From NCBI GenBank assembly GCA_017882345.1, contig JADGPT010000008.1:1-33330 (forward strand): a DNA stretch of 33,330 bases. The letters are read 5' to 3'. The notes below the pieces were generated by a model. The model saw only the letters and a program-made list of their open reading frames with translations. It had not been told where the DNA came from and searched no databases. This DNA comes from Bacteroidales bacterium (lineage in GTDB: Bacteria; Bacteroidota; Bacteroidia; Bacteroidales; VadinHA17). The translations under genes and the position numbers were made by a program. Below are positions 24,927-33,330 of this stretch, one piece after another. The first letter of the stretch is position 1. Each line of letters starts with the position of its first letter.

Positions 24927-25406
24927 TGATTTCAGTTATAAAAAATTGATACCTTATATTAAATATCCACTGTCAATAGGATGTTTATATTCTTTTAGTC
25001 AGGCTTGTATTTGTGAAGCAAATATACATTATTTTATTTTGCAGGGTCATTCCATAGCATGAGCTCACTCTCAGTTCGCGATCTTTAGTGAAGAATATTT
25101 TATCCTGAGATTCGAATATCCGGTTTTTGTAAACTCTATGATAATAAATTTAATAGTCCTATTTGCCTTGTGTAGAATAGTTCTAAATTATAATATGTAA
25201 TTCAATGGTGATATGTCTTGTAAAGTACATATTCACAATGTTGTAACTGCTTTTATTGGTTTTTGTTTTGTGCGGATAAAGGTTAAAAATAATAATATCA
25301 TCATATTGTAATTGTAGTTTTAATTAATACCTTCGTTATTCGTGAACCTGTACCTTTCGATCAATAAGTAAATGTTTGTATTAGATTATAAACCCTTTTA
25401 ACTAAC
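24927..25406. other. Divergent intergenic region between response regulator and susC-like gene
   Basis: This 480-bp AT-rich region separates two divergently transcribed units and must hold both promoters. I see no gene. For the regulator there is a good -7 element on the minus strand (25019-25026). For the susC-like gene the closest match on the plus strand is TACCTTTC at 25351-25358, one base off TAnnTTTG and without a matching -33 TTTG, so I do not call it. Confidence 0.6.
25019..25026 (-). promoter_or_regulatory. Candidate -7 element for the response regulator
   Basis: On the minus strand the sequence reads TATATTTG, a perfect match to the Bacteroidota -7 consensus TAnnTTTG, about 93 bp upstream of the regulator start. 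The expected TTTG at -33 is not present at the right distance, so the call rests on one element. Confidence 0.35.
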
Positions 25407-28400
25407 ATGTTTAAAAAACGACTGACTATGCAAATTTCAACCAATCTACGGCGCATTGCGCTGTTTTTTCTCAGCATGGTTCTTTCTTCGAGTATCATTT
25501 TTGCTCAGGAAAAGACCATAACCGGGAAGGTTTCTGGTGAAGGTGAAGGATCTTTGCCAGGTGTAAACGTTACTGTTCAGGGAACGACGATCGGAGCGAT
25601 CACCGACATGAATGGCAGCTACTCAATTAAAGTGCCGGGAACGGCATCTGTACTTGTCTTTTCATCTATCGGCTATTCTGCTAAACAGGTGGTTGTCGGT
25701 ACACAGAATGTAATCGACATGGTTCTTCCGTCTGACGTTACTGCTCTTAATGAGGTAGTTGTAACAGGTTACACAACTCAGAGAAGGAAGGATCTTACCG
25801 GTTCTGTCGGAGTTGTTGCGCCGGCAAAACTTACTGCAATTCCATCTGGAAACGTTAGTACTGCATTGCAAGGACAAACATCCGGTATTACAGTTATCGG
25901 AAACGGGCAACCGGGAGAAACTTCTAAAGTAAGAATCAGGGGATTCAGTTCATTTGAGAACAATGATCCTCTTTACGTTGTTGACGGAGTTCCTACACAA
26001 GACATTTCTTCAATGAACCCGAATGACGTTGAATCACTGTCCGTACTTAAAGACGCAGGGGCCGCTTCTATTTATGGTTCCAGAGCATCAAACGGTGTTA
26101 TCATTGTAACTACAAAAAAAGGTTCCAAGGGTACCAAAATTACCTACAGCATGCAACTCGGTACTCAGGATCCTGGGAATGGCCCGACAAACCTGTTAAA
26201 TACACAGGAATATGCAGACCTTTCATGGCTGGTTAACAAAAATGATAAAGTATCACCCTATGTACTTGATACAGATGGTAATCCGACAGCTGACAAGATT
26301 GACAACGCGGTTTACGGATGGGTTGGAAATCCAACTCCTACAATTCCGGCATGGGCTGCAAATACCAATTGGTATAAAGCAATAACTAACCCTGCTACAA
26401 TGCAAAATCACGACCTTACTCTTTCAGGTGGTAGCGATAATACTAAATTTTTTGCAGGTATTGGTGTACGCCAGCAGAATGGTATTATTATTCACACGAA
26501 TTCTAACAAATATACTATCCGATTCAATTCCGAATTTAGCTTCTTAAATAACCATGTGAAAATTGGAGAAAACTTCACCACTACTTACGGAACAAGCCTG
26601 GGAGTTAATAACGGTACTAACCTTAATGAATCTAGCCCTATCTCAATGGGTACATACAGGGAACAATCTATTATTCCTGTAGTATGGACAGGCGAAGATT
26701 TTGCAGGACTATCGCATACATATAAGGCTGGAGACTGGGGTGGAACTGGAATTTCCTCAGGGTTAGGTAATGCAACAAATCCTGTGGCAAGTTTGACAAG
26801 GAATAAGGATAATCAGTATTGGAACGCACGTACAATTGGAAGTACCTACATTGATATAAAGATACTCCAGGGTTTAAGCTTCAAATCCCTCATAGGAGGT
26901 ACATTTAGCACGGGACATGGTCTGGGCTACAACTATGCAACATATGAAAATGCAGAAAACACCGGATCTAACAGTTTAGTAGAAAATTCATACTTCGGCA
27001 GCGACTGGACCTGGACAAACACACTTACTCTTGATAAGACCTTCGGACAGAATAAAATACTTGCAATTGGAGGATATGAAGCTGTAAAGTATGGTATGGG
27101 ACGTGATATGGATGCAAGTCGTGGTGGTTACTTCAATGATAATCCTCTTTATCGTACATTAAGTAATGGATCCAAAATTCAAACTGCTAATTCCAACTTT
27201 GGACCTACGGCTTTTTGGGGTTCTGATGTTTCTTCCACAACTCTGATATCACAATTCATGAGAGTTGATTACTCACTGAAGGACAGATACATGTTGAGCG
27301 CTACAGTTCGTCGCGATGGTTCTTCAAGGTTTGGAACTGCAAACCGTTATGGTGTTTTCCCATCCTTTTCGGCAGCATGGCGTATCAGTGACGAAGAATT
27401 CTTTAAGGGAATAAGCTTTATTAATGACTTAAAAATAAGAGGTTCATGGGGTACTATGGGTAATCAGCTTGCCGTTTCTCCGCAGAACCAGTTTATCGCA
27501 TACGGTGGATCACCTTCTATAACCTTTTATGATATTAACGGAACATCTACCAGCTCAGTCCAGGGATTTGCACAGTCACGCATCCCTAATAAGGATGCCA
27601 AGTGGGAAACCAACATAACTACTGACATAGGGTTTGAAGCCAGTATATTAAACAATAAAATAGGGATCAAATTAGACTGGTACGACAAGAAAACAAAAGA
27701 TCTCTTGTTTGCACCTGAATATCCTGGTGCAGATGGTGCAGCTGTAGTTCCATATGTTAATATTGCTGCTATGTCTAATAAAGGGATCGATGCTGAATTA
27801 TCATTCAAAAATAAATGGGGTGACTTTGGCTTTGATGGAAGCGTTGTTGTAACAACATACAGAAATAATATCGACAAACTCGCTGAAGGTGTCAACTTTT
27901 TTGATCAGGGAGGTGGTACTACCAGGATAGGATCTAACAACAGAAATCAGGTAGGACATCCAATGTCTGCATTTTTCGGATATAAAGTTATTGGCTTGTT
28001 CCAGAGCGCTACTGATGTTACAGACTCTCCTACTCAGGACGGAGCCGCACCTGGATTATTTAAATATCAGGACACAAATGGTGATAAAAAAATTACTTCT
28101 GATGACAGGACCTTTATTGGTAATCCTAATCCAAAATTCACTTATGGATTTAACCTGGCATTCAGCTATAAGAATTTTGATCTGTCTGGTTTCCTTTATG
28201 GCTCACAGGGAAATGATATCTTTAACTCTAACAGATACTTTACCGATTTCTGGCCATCTTTCCAGGGACAAAAGAGCAAAGATCTTTTGTACAATAGCTG
28301 GACACCAACAAATACTGGTGCAACGACTCCAATGGCATCCAACACATCAAATTTCTCAACAAATCTCAATCCTAACAGCTATTATATTGAAAACGGATCA

Positions 28401-28631
28401 TATCTGAGAATGAAAAGCATTGAGTTAGGTTATACGATTCCTGAAAGCGTTATGAGCAAGATTAAACTTTCATCTCTGAGGGTTTATGTTCAGGCGCTGA
28501 ATCTTTTCACGGTTACGAAATACTCAGGACTTGATCCCGAACTTGGTGGTGATGACAGAGCTTTTGGATCTGACACAGGTAACTACCCGCTTGTCAAGAC
28601 CTACGTTTTTGGACTCAACCTTAATTTTTAA
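25407..28631 (+). CDS. SusC/RagA-family TonB-linked outer membrane transporter
   Basis: This 1074-residue protein imports bulky nutrients through the outer membrane using TonB energy. A signal peptide ends near FAQ (residues 31-34). Residues 36-115 form the carboxypeptidase-regulatory-like N-terminal domain (KTITGKVSGEGEGSLPGVNVTVQG), followed by the TonB-interacting stretch LNEVVVTGYTTQRRKDLTGSV, the plug (DPLYVVDGVP, LKDAGAASIYGSRASNGVIIVTTKKG) and a long beta-barrel ending in aromatic LNLNF. Its length is normal for SusC. The SusD-type partner starts 20 bp downstream. No glycoside hydrolase, peptidase or sulfatase is visible nearby, so the substrate is unknown. It is divergent from the two-component system, which may regulate it. 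Confidence 0.95.
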   Translation: MFKKRLTMQISTNLRRIALFFLSMVLSSSIIFAQEKTITGKVSGEGEGSLPGVNVTVQGTTIGAITDMNGSYSIKVPGTASVLVFSSIGYSAKQVVVGTQNVIDMVLPSDVTALNEVVVTGYTTQRRKDLTGSVGVVAPAKLTAIPSGNVSTALQGQTSGITVIGNGQPGETSKVRIRGFSSFENNDPLYVVDGVPTQDISSMNPNDVESLSVLKDAGAASIYGSRASNGVIIVTTKKGSKGTKITYSMQLGTQDPGNGPTNLLNTQEYADLSWLVNKNDKVSPYVLDTDGNPTADKIDNAVYGWVGNPTPTIPAWAANTNWYKAITNPATMQNHDLTLSGGSDNTKFFAGIGVRQQNGIIIHTNSNKYTIRFNSEFSFLNNHVKIGENFTTTYGTSLGVNNGTNLNESSPISMGTYREQSIIPVVWTGEDFAGLSHTYKAGDWGGTGISSGLGNATNPVASLTRNKDNQYWNARTIGSTYIDIKILQGLSFKSLIGGTFSTGHGLGYNYATYENAENTGSNSLVENSYFGSDWTWTNTLTLDKTFGQNKILAIGGYEAVKYGMGRDMDASRGGYFNDNPLYRTLSNGSKIQTANSNFGPTAFWGSDVSSTTLISQFMRVDYSLKDRYMLSATVRRDGSSRFGTANRYGVFPSFSAAWRISDEEFFKGISFINDLKIRGSWGTMGNQLAVSPQNQFIAYGGSPSITFYDINGTSTSSVQGFAQSRIPNKDAKWETNITTDIGFEASILNNKIGIKLDWYDKKTKDLLFAPEYPGADGAAVVPYVNIAAMSNKGIDAELSFKNKWGDFGFDGSVVVTTYRNNIDKLAEGVNFFDQGGGTTRIGSNNRNQVGHPMSAFFGYKVIGLFQSATDVTDSPTQDGAAPGLFKYQDTNGDKKITSDDRTFIGNPNPKFTYGFNLAFSYKNFDLSGFLYGSQGNDIFNSNRYFTDFWPSFQGQKSKDLLYNSWTPTNTGATTPMASNTSNFSTNLNPNSYYIENGSYLRMKSIELGYTIPESVMSKIKLSSLRVYVQALNLFTVTKYSGLDPELGGDDRAFGSDTGNYPLVKTYVFGLNLNF

Positions 28632-28651
28632 TTTTTTAATATTGTTGTAAT

Positions 28652-30550
28652 ATGAAAAGAAAGTATATAATTTTTATATTTATACTTGCAGTGCTCGGAA
28701 CATGGGGTTCGTGCAAGAGTGATTTTCTAACTATTGCTCCGACAGGTAGTTTGGGCGCAACAGATATGCAAACAGTGCCAGGTCTCGATGGTCTTTTGGT
28801 AGGTGCCTATTCTATGATCGATGGTGTGTCATCAAATACCAGCCCTGATGGTTGGGAATCGACATCCAGCAACTGGGTGTACGGCTCTATACGTGGTATG
28901 GAAGCGAATAAAGGAACAGATGGAGGCGATCAGCCTGACATCAACCCTATTCAAACTTTCTCGGAGACTTCTACAAATCCTTACCTGAATTACAAATGGA
29001 GAGAGGTATACGAGGCAATTTACAGATGTAATACACTTATTTCCTTTGCCAATAAATCTTTAGCTGCAGGCAAAATAACAGATGATCAGAATAAACTGTA
29101 TCTTCAGCAAGCTAAGACTCTTCGCGGGTGGTACCATTTTGAGGCATGGAGAATGTGGGGAAAAATTCCTTATATTGATGAAACCGTGGTTGACCCGGGA
29201 AGTGTAGTCAATGCATCAGATAATGGACCAAAAATTATTGCTGATCTTCAGACAGGATTAAGTTTACCACTAGATATGGGCGCAATTGGTAAATTCAATA
29301 TAACTGTTTCAGAAGTGCTTGTTGCAAAGGCATTGATGCAGATAAATCATGACTATGCAGGCGCATTAACTCTGCTTCAGGATGTTGTGTTAACCGGTAA
29401 AAAACCTGATGGTGCTGATATCGGGCTTGCTCCAACTTTTGGTGAGATCTTTAATGCGGCTAACCGCAATGACATCGAATCGGTTTATACAATTCAGACT
29501 TCTGTAAATGATGGTTCCGGCGCATGGAATGCAGGACCCGGAGAAGTATTGAATTTCCCTTATAAGGGCGGCGGTTCTCCAGGAGGATGCTGCGGATTCT
29601 TTGATCCAACTCAGGAATTTGTAAACTCATTTGATGTAGATGCAAGTGGACTTCCAATCTTAGATTTTAGTTATAATACAGGAACAAACCAGAATTTACG
29701 CGATTATGGTGTTGCAGGCGGTAGCCCATGGGATGCAACAAAAACTTATTCTAAAAACCAGGGTTGTACTGCTTACGCTCCGGGAGCGCCATTTAAGGAT
29801 TTAGGCTATGTGTCGCTTTCTGACAAAAATACAGGTAATGACCCAATAACAAGCCCTTCTTTCTGGGCGCTTAGATGGACAGAAGACAATTCAAAAGTCG
29901 TTGATCCTCGCCTTGACTGGACTGTTGGAAGAAGAGGTATCCCATATTGGGACTGGGGAGTACATACCGGCTCAGACTGGATCCGCGACCAGACTTATTC
30001 AGGACCTTATAGTCCTAAGAAACAGGTTTATAAGAAATCTCAGGAAGGATCATTAACAAGTACTGATAGTTGGACTTCAGGGTACACTGCAAATGGCTAT
30101 CGCATGATCCGTTATGCTGATGTTCTTCTTATGATCGCAGAATGTCAGATTGAAGGCGCAGCTCTTGATCTTCCCGGTGCTCTTGCTAATATTAACCTGG
30201 TAAGGAACAGAGCAGCAAATCCTGACGGCTATGTTTACGAATCAGATGGTACAACACCTGCCGCTACCTATAATGTAAAGCCTTATCCTTCATTCCCGGA
30301 TAAAGCCTATGCAGAATCAGCACTTTTTATGGAAAGGAAATTGGAACTCGGACAGGAAGGACACAGATGGTTTGACCTGAACAGGTGGGGAATTACCCAA
30401 ACTGAACTGACAAGAGTTCTTAATTATGAGAAACTTATGCCATGGGGTGCTAATCTATATGGCAATGCGACAGTTGGACCTAATGCCGTTAAATTTCCGA
30501 TTCCACAACGTCAGATTGACCTTAGTAATGGGAAACTAACTCAGAACTAA
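28652..30550 (+). CDS. SusD/RagB-family outer membrane lipoprotein
   Basis: The 632-residue product is the surface lid and binding partner of the SusC transporter just upstream. The signal peptide ends GSC, giving a lipid anchor at Cys21. SusD family blocks include the TPR-like LRGWYHFEAWRMWGKIPYID, YRMIRYADVLLMIAECQIEGA and ALFMERKLELGQEGHRWFDLNRWG near the C-terminus. It is somewhat longer than the common 500-550 residues, with inserted loops in the middle (around 270-450, including a GGGSPGGCCGFF stretch) that may shape the binding site. A strong terminator follows 25 bp after the stop, closing a two-gene unit. Confidence 0.95.
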   Translation: MKRKYIIFIFILAVLGTWGSCKSDFLTIAPTGSLGATDMQTVPGLDGLLVGAYSMIDGVSSNTSPDGWESTSSNWVYGSIRGMEANKGTDGGDQPDINPIQTFSETSTNPYLNYKWREVYEAIYRCNTLISFANKSLAAGKITDDQNKLYLQQAKTLRGWYHFEAWRMWGKIPYIDETVVDPGSVVNASDNGPKIIADLQTGLSLPLDMGAIGKFNITVSEVLVAKALMQINHDYAGALTLLQDVVLTGKKPDGADIGLAPTFGEIFNAANRNDIESVYTIQTSVNDGSGAWNAGPGEVLNFPYKGGGSPGGCCGFFDPTQEFVNSFDVDASGLPILDFSYNTGTNQNLRDYGVAGGSPWDATKTYSKNQGCTAYAPGAPFKDLGYVSLSDKNTGNDPITSPSFWALRWTEDNSKVVDPRLDWTVGRRGIPYWDWGVHTGSDWIRDQTYSGPYSPKKQVYKKSQEGSLTSTDSWTSGYTANGYRMIRYADVLLMIAECQIEGAALDLPGALANINLVRNRAANPDGYVYESDGTTPAATYNVKPYPSFPDKAYAESALFMERKLELGQEGHRWFDLNRWGITQTELTRVLNYEKLMPWGANLYGNATVGPNAVKFPIPQRQIDLSNGKLTQN

Positions 30551-30575
30551 TAATATTTAATTATTACTTTATTAT

Positions 30576-30613
30576 AAAGTGGACTACCTTTACTGGTAGT
30601 CCACTTTTTTTTT
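30576..30613 (+). terminator. Rho-independent terminator of the SusC/SusD unit
   Basis: AAAGTGGACTACC at 30576-30588 is a perfect 13-bp inverse of GGTAGTCCACTTT at 30595-30607, with a 6-nt loop, and the T-run continues to 30613. It begins 25 bp past the SusD stop. The left side of the stem is also preceded by A and T residues but no long A-run, so it should act mainly on the plus strand. Confidence 0.93.
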
Positions 30614-30620
30614 ATTTTTG
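30589..30620 (+). promoter_or_regulatory. Candidate Bacteroidota promoter overlapping the terminator
   Basis: TATTTTTG at 30613-30620 matches the -7 consensus TAnnTTTG exactly. TTTA at 30589-30592, 20 bp upstream, matches three of four bases of the -33 TTTG, and the spacing is within the usual 19-21 bp. The -33 element lies in the terminator loop. Transcription would start near 30627, about 35 nt before the ATG at 30662. Confidence 0.5.
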
Positions 30621-30661
30621 CAGGATTAGAACAAGTTATGGTAATAATTATTACATATCCA

Positions 30662-33330
30662 ATGAGGAAATATTTGTTGCTTATGTATGCTGTATTATTT
30701 TTATCCTGTTCCAAATCGACGAAGTTCCAGTTATTAAGTTCAAAGCAGACGGGCATAGATTTTAGGAACACTATTACAGAGACGGACAGTTTTAATGTCA
30801 TGAAATATGAATATATTTATAATGGTGCAGGAGTTGGTATTGCAGATCTAAACAATGACGGATTACAGGATATCATTTTCGCGGGCAACCAGGTCTCACC
30901 GAGAGTTTATTTGAATCTTGGAAACTTCAAATTTAAAGATATAACATCTAATTTTGAGGGTCTTACAAACAGCCAGTGGTATAGCAGTGTTTCAATTGTG
31001 GACATCAACAGCGATGGATGGCCCGATGTATATTTAACTTCAACAAAAAGCAACGATCCTGAAAAACGCAAAAACAGATTATGGATCAATAACGGATCAA
31101 AAAATGGAGCAGATCCAACATTCACAGAGATGGCAGAAAAGTATGGAATTGCTGATACCGGTTATGCCACCAATGCAACATTTTTTGATTACGATCGTGA
31201 TGGGTACCTTGATCTTTATATATTAAATAATACCGAAACTCAAAGGATGATAACTACTTACCATAAGAGAGTGGTTGACGGTAGTGCCTCAAACAATGAC
31301 AGACTTTATCATAATAATGGGAACGGTACATTTACTGATGTGACAATTAAGGCAGGAATCGTTTATGAAGGGTATGGCCTGGGCTTGGCTATTGGTGATG
31401 TTAATAAAGATGGATACCCAGATATTTATATATCAAATGATTTCATGTCCAATGACTTATTATATATAAATCAGGGTGACGGAACTTTCAAAAATGAAAT
31501 TAGCAAATATATGTCTTACCAGTCAAAATCTTCAATGGGTAATGATATGGCTGATGTGAACAACGATGGGAATCTTGATATGTTTACACTTGATATGATG
31601 CCAGAGAATTATTATAAACGAAAACAAACTATCAATGGTTTTAGCTATATATTCTACATAAATGATGAAAAATTTGGTTTCGAACACCAATATTTGAGAA
31701 ATATGCTTCATGTGCATAATGGATTTTTGAAAGGAGAGATGCTTCCTTACAGTGAGGAGGGCCAGATGATGGGTATCGACAAGTCCGATTGGAGCTGGTC
31801 GCCATTATTTGCTGATTATGATAACGATGGGGATAAAGATCTTATCATTGCAAATGGGTTTCCTAAAGATATGACTGACAAAGACTGGACCCGTTTTAAA
31901 GTAAAGGCAGAAGGAAACTATGCTTCCGATCAGACCCTTATAAACATGGCCCCGGCTATAAAAGTACCTAATCTTGCTTTTGAAAACACTTTGAATACCG
32001 GGAATCTGGGTTTCACCAAAAGAACGGATTGGCTGCCACCCGTACCTTCTTTTTCTTATGGGGCTGCATTTGTTGATCTCGATAACGATGGTGATCTTGA
32101 CTACATCTCTAATAATTTAAATGACGAGGCCTTTATTCTGAAGAATACCACATTTGAAAAATCAAAGAAAAAGGCAGGTTTTATAAGGATAAAATTGACA
32201 GGAAAGACCGGGAATACAATGGCGATTGGAGCAAAAGTCGAGTTATGGGACAAAGACAAATACCAGTATACCGAGCATTTTCTAACAAGGGGATATGCTT
32301 CCTCTGTCGATCCAATCATACATTTTGGTCTTGGGCAGACCACTTCCATCGATTCAATTAAAGTTACGTGGCCGGCAACAGGTTATACAACAATACTGAA
32401 AAATATTGCTGCCAATCAGCTGATTGAAATAAATGAAATAAATTCAAGCCAGACACCAAAGATTGTTCAAAATTTGAATAATGATCACCTGTTATTTAAT
32501 GAGCATGAAAATGTGATAAATTATGTGCATGAACAAACGGATTATGTTGACTATTCGCTTCCTCAGAGAATTATTCCCCATAAATTTTCACAGATCGGGC
32601 CTCGTATGGCCAAAGGCGATCTTAATAACGATGGCCGCGAGGATCTGATAATTGGTTCTACTAATAAATTGCCAACTACTGTATTTTTAAGGAAAGGAAA
32701 TGGATTTGAAGAGGCTCATATTGAAGGATTAACTACAATGAAGGAATTCTCTGAATCAGATCTGGCGATATTGGATTTTGATAATGATGGTGATATGGAT
32801 GTTGTTGCTGTCGCCGGAGGATATGAAAACAAGGATAGCGATTACAAACATTACCTGTACGAAAACCATAATGGAACTTTTGTAAGAACAGAACTTCCAA
32901 TTCCGGCTTTTCCTGCTTCGGTAGTACGTCCCTGCGATTTTAATCATGATGGCTATCCTGATTTGTTTATTGGCTCAAGGGTAAAAAGAGGAATGTTCCC
33001 GTATGCAAACCATTCCTGGCTTATTATTAATGATAAAGGAAAACCTACAGTTAATTCTGCTTCAAAATTAGACCTTGGCATGGTAACTGATGCGATCTGG
33101 ACTGATTATGACAATGATGGATGGGAAGATCTGCTGGTTGCAAGAGAATATAATTCTATATTACTTTTAAAGAATATGAATGGGAAAGAACTGATCCCTC
33201 AAAACATACCTGAATTGGAAAGCAAGCGTGGTATATGGTTCTCCCTGGCTGCTGGTGATTTTAATAAGGATGGTTATGAAGATTATATTGTTGGCAATCT
33301 GGGTGAAAATAACCGGTTCAGTGTAAGTGA
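30662..33330 (+). CDS. VCBS/FG-GAP + UnbV-like lipoprotein, partial (3' end outside window)
   Basis: The frame is open from ATG 30662 to the window end (889 codons visible). The signal peptide MRKYLLLMYAVLFLSC has a lipid anchor at Cys16; an in-frame ATG at 30638 would add eight residues and is less likely. Twelve calcium-loop repeats are visible, seven before and five after a central UnbV-like segment (IGAKVELWDKD...PIIHFGLGQ...TWPATGYTTIL). Examples are DLNNDGLQD, DINSDGWPD, DYDRDGYLD, DLDNDGDLD and DFDNDGDMD. Proteins of this type, about 1100 residues long, are often found beside SusC/SusD pairs and are presumed surface proteins of unknown role. The truncated gene at 1728-4559 is its paralogue, and comparison places the missing end roughly 200 residues beyond the window. 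Confidence 0.9.
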   Translation, partial: MRKYLLLMYAVLFLSCSKSTKFQLLSSKQTGIDFRNTITETDSFNVMKYEYIYNGAGVGIADLNNDGLQDIIFAGNQVSPRVYLNLGNFKFKDITSNFEGLTNSQWYSSVSIVDINSDGWPDVYLTSTKSNDPEKRKNRLWINNGSKNGADPTFTEMAEKYGIADTGYATNATFFDYDRDGYLDLYILNNTETQRMITTYHKRVVDGSASNNDRLYHNNGNGTFTDVTIKAGIVYEGYGLGLAIGDVNKDGYPDIYISNDFMSNDLLYINQGDGTFKNEISKYMSYQSKSSMGNDMADVNNDGNLDMFTLDMMPENYYKRKQTINGFSYIFYINDEKFGFEHQYLRNMLHVHNGFLKGEMLPYSEEGQMMGIDKSDWSWSPLFADYDNDGDKDLIIANGFPKDMTDKDWTRFKVKAEGNYASDQTLINMAPAIKVPNLAFENTLNTGNLGFTKRTDWLPPVPSFSYGAAFVDLDNDGDLDYISNNLNDEAFILKNTTFEKSKKKAGFIRIKLTGKTGNTMAIGAKVELWDKDKYQYTEHFLTRGYASSVDPIIHFGLGQTTSIDSIKVTWPATGYTTILKNIAANQLIEINEINSSQTPKIVQNLNNDHLLFNEHENVINYVHEQTDYVDYSLPQRIIPHKFSQIGPRMAKGDLNNDGREDLIIGSTNKLPTTVFLRKGNGFEEAHIEGLTTMKEFSESDLAILDFDNDGDMDVVAVAGGYENKDSDYKHYLYENHNGTFVRTELPIPAFPASVVRPCDFNHDGYPDLFIGSRVKRGMFPYANHSWLIINDKGKPTVNSASKLDLGMVTDAIWTDYDNDGWEDLLVAREYNSILLLKNMNGKELIPQNIPELESKRGIWFSLAAGDFNKDGYEDYIVGNLGENNRFSVS

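Overview
The window looks like a chromosomal segment from a member of the Bacteroidota, probably an environmental, free-living one. The reasons are a SusC/RagA TonB-dependent transporter followed by a SusD/RagB lipoprotein, many exported FG-GAP/VCBS-repeat proteins of the CRTAC1 (ASPIC/UnbV) type, lipoprotein signals ending in short Ser/Gly-Cys motifs, weak Shine-Dalgarno sequences, promoter elements resembling the Bacteroidota consensus TAnnTTTG, and an AT-rich base composition. Species cannot be read from the sequence.

Layout. (1) 1-1716: insertion-sequence debris. The C-terminal end of an IS630-type helix-turn-helix ORF is followed by an IS4-like element whose transposase is split by a -1 frame change at a run of nine A. 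(2) 1728-4559 (+): a large VCBS-repeat gene whose 5' end (signal peptide and first repeats) is missing, ending immediately right of the IS. (3) 22577-4562 (-): twelve tightly packed genes, probably one operon. In transcription order they are: CRTAC1 lipoprotein; HzsA-like mono-heme TolB-propeller lipoprotein; tri-heme YVTN-propeller/MauG-like cytochrome; stand-alone Reg_prop beta-propeller; Rid-family protein; periplasmic binding protein; DAHP synthase (type I-beta, no regulatory domain); second periplasmic binding protein; 1186-residue TPR + FG-GAP + UnbV lipoprotein; CRTAC1 protein; asparagine-synthetase-like protein lacking the glutaminase cysteine; radical SAM protein. (4) 24926-22880 (-): an OmpR-type response regulator and its membrane histidine kinase. 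(5) 25407-30550 (+): SusC/SusD pair ending in a strong terminator. (6) 30662-end (+): a large VCBS/UnbV lipoprotein, cut by the window edge, whose likely promoter overlaps the SusCD terminator.

How it may work together. Eight of the twelve operon proteins carry export signals and four are cytosolic enzymes (Rid, DAHP synthase, AsnB-like, radical SAM). The mixture suggests an envelope redox or ligand-handling system with a small dedicated biosynthetic branch that draws on the shikimate pathway. The neighbouring two-component system and SusCD pair could sense and import the related compound. This is inference: no step is shown by the sequence, and I know no named system with this gene content. 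Four ATTAAA-type direct repeats spaced exactly 11 bp, between the kinase and the operon, are a candidate response-regulator site.
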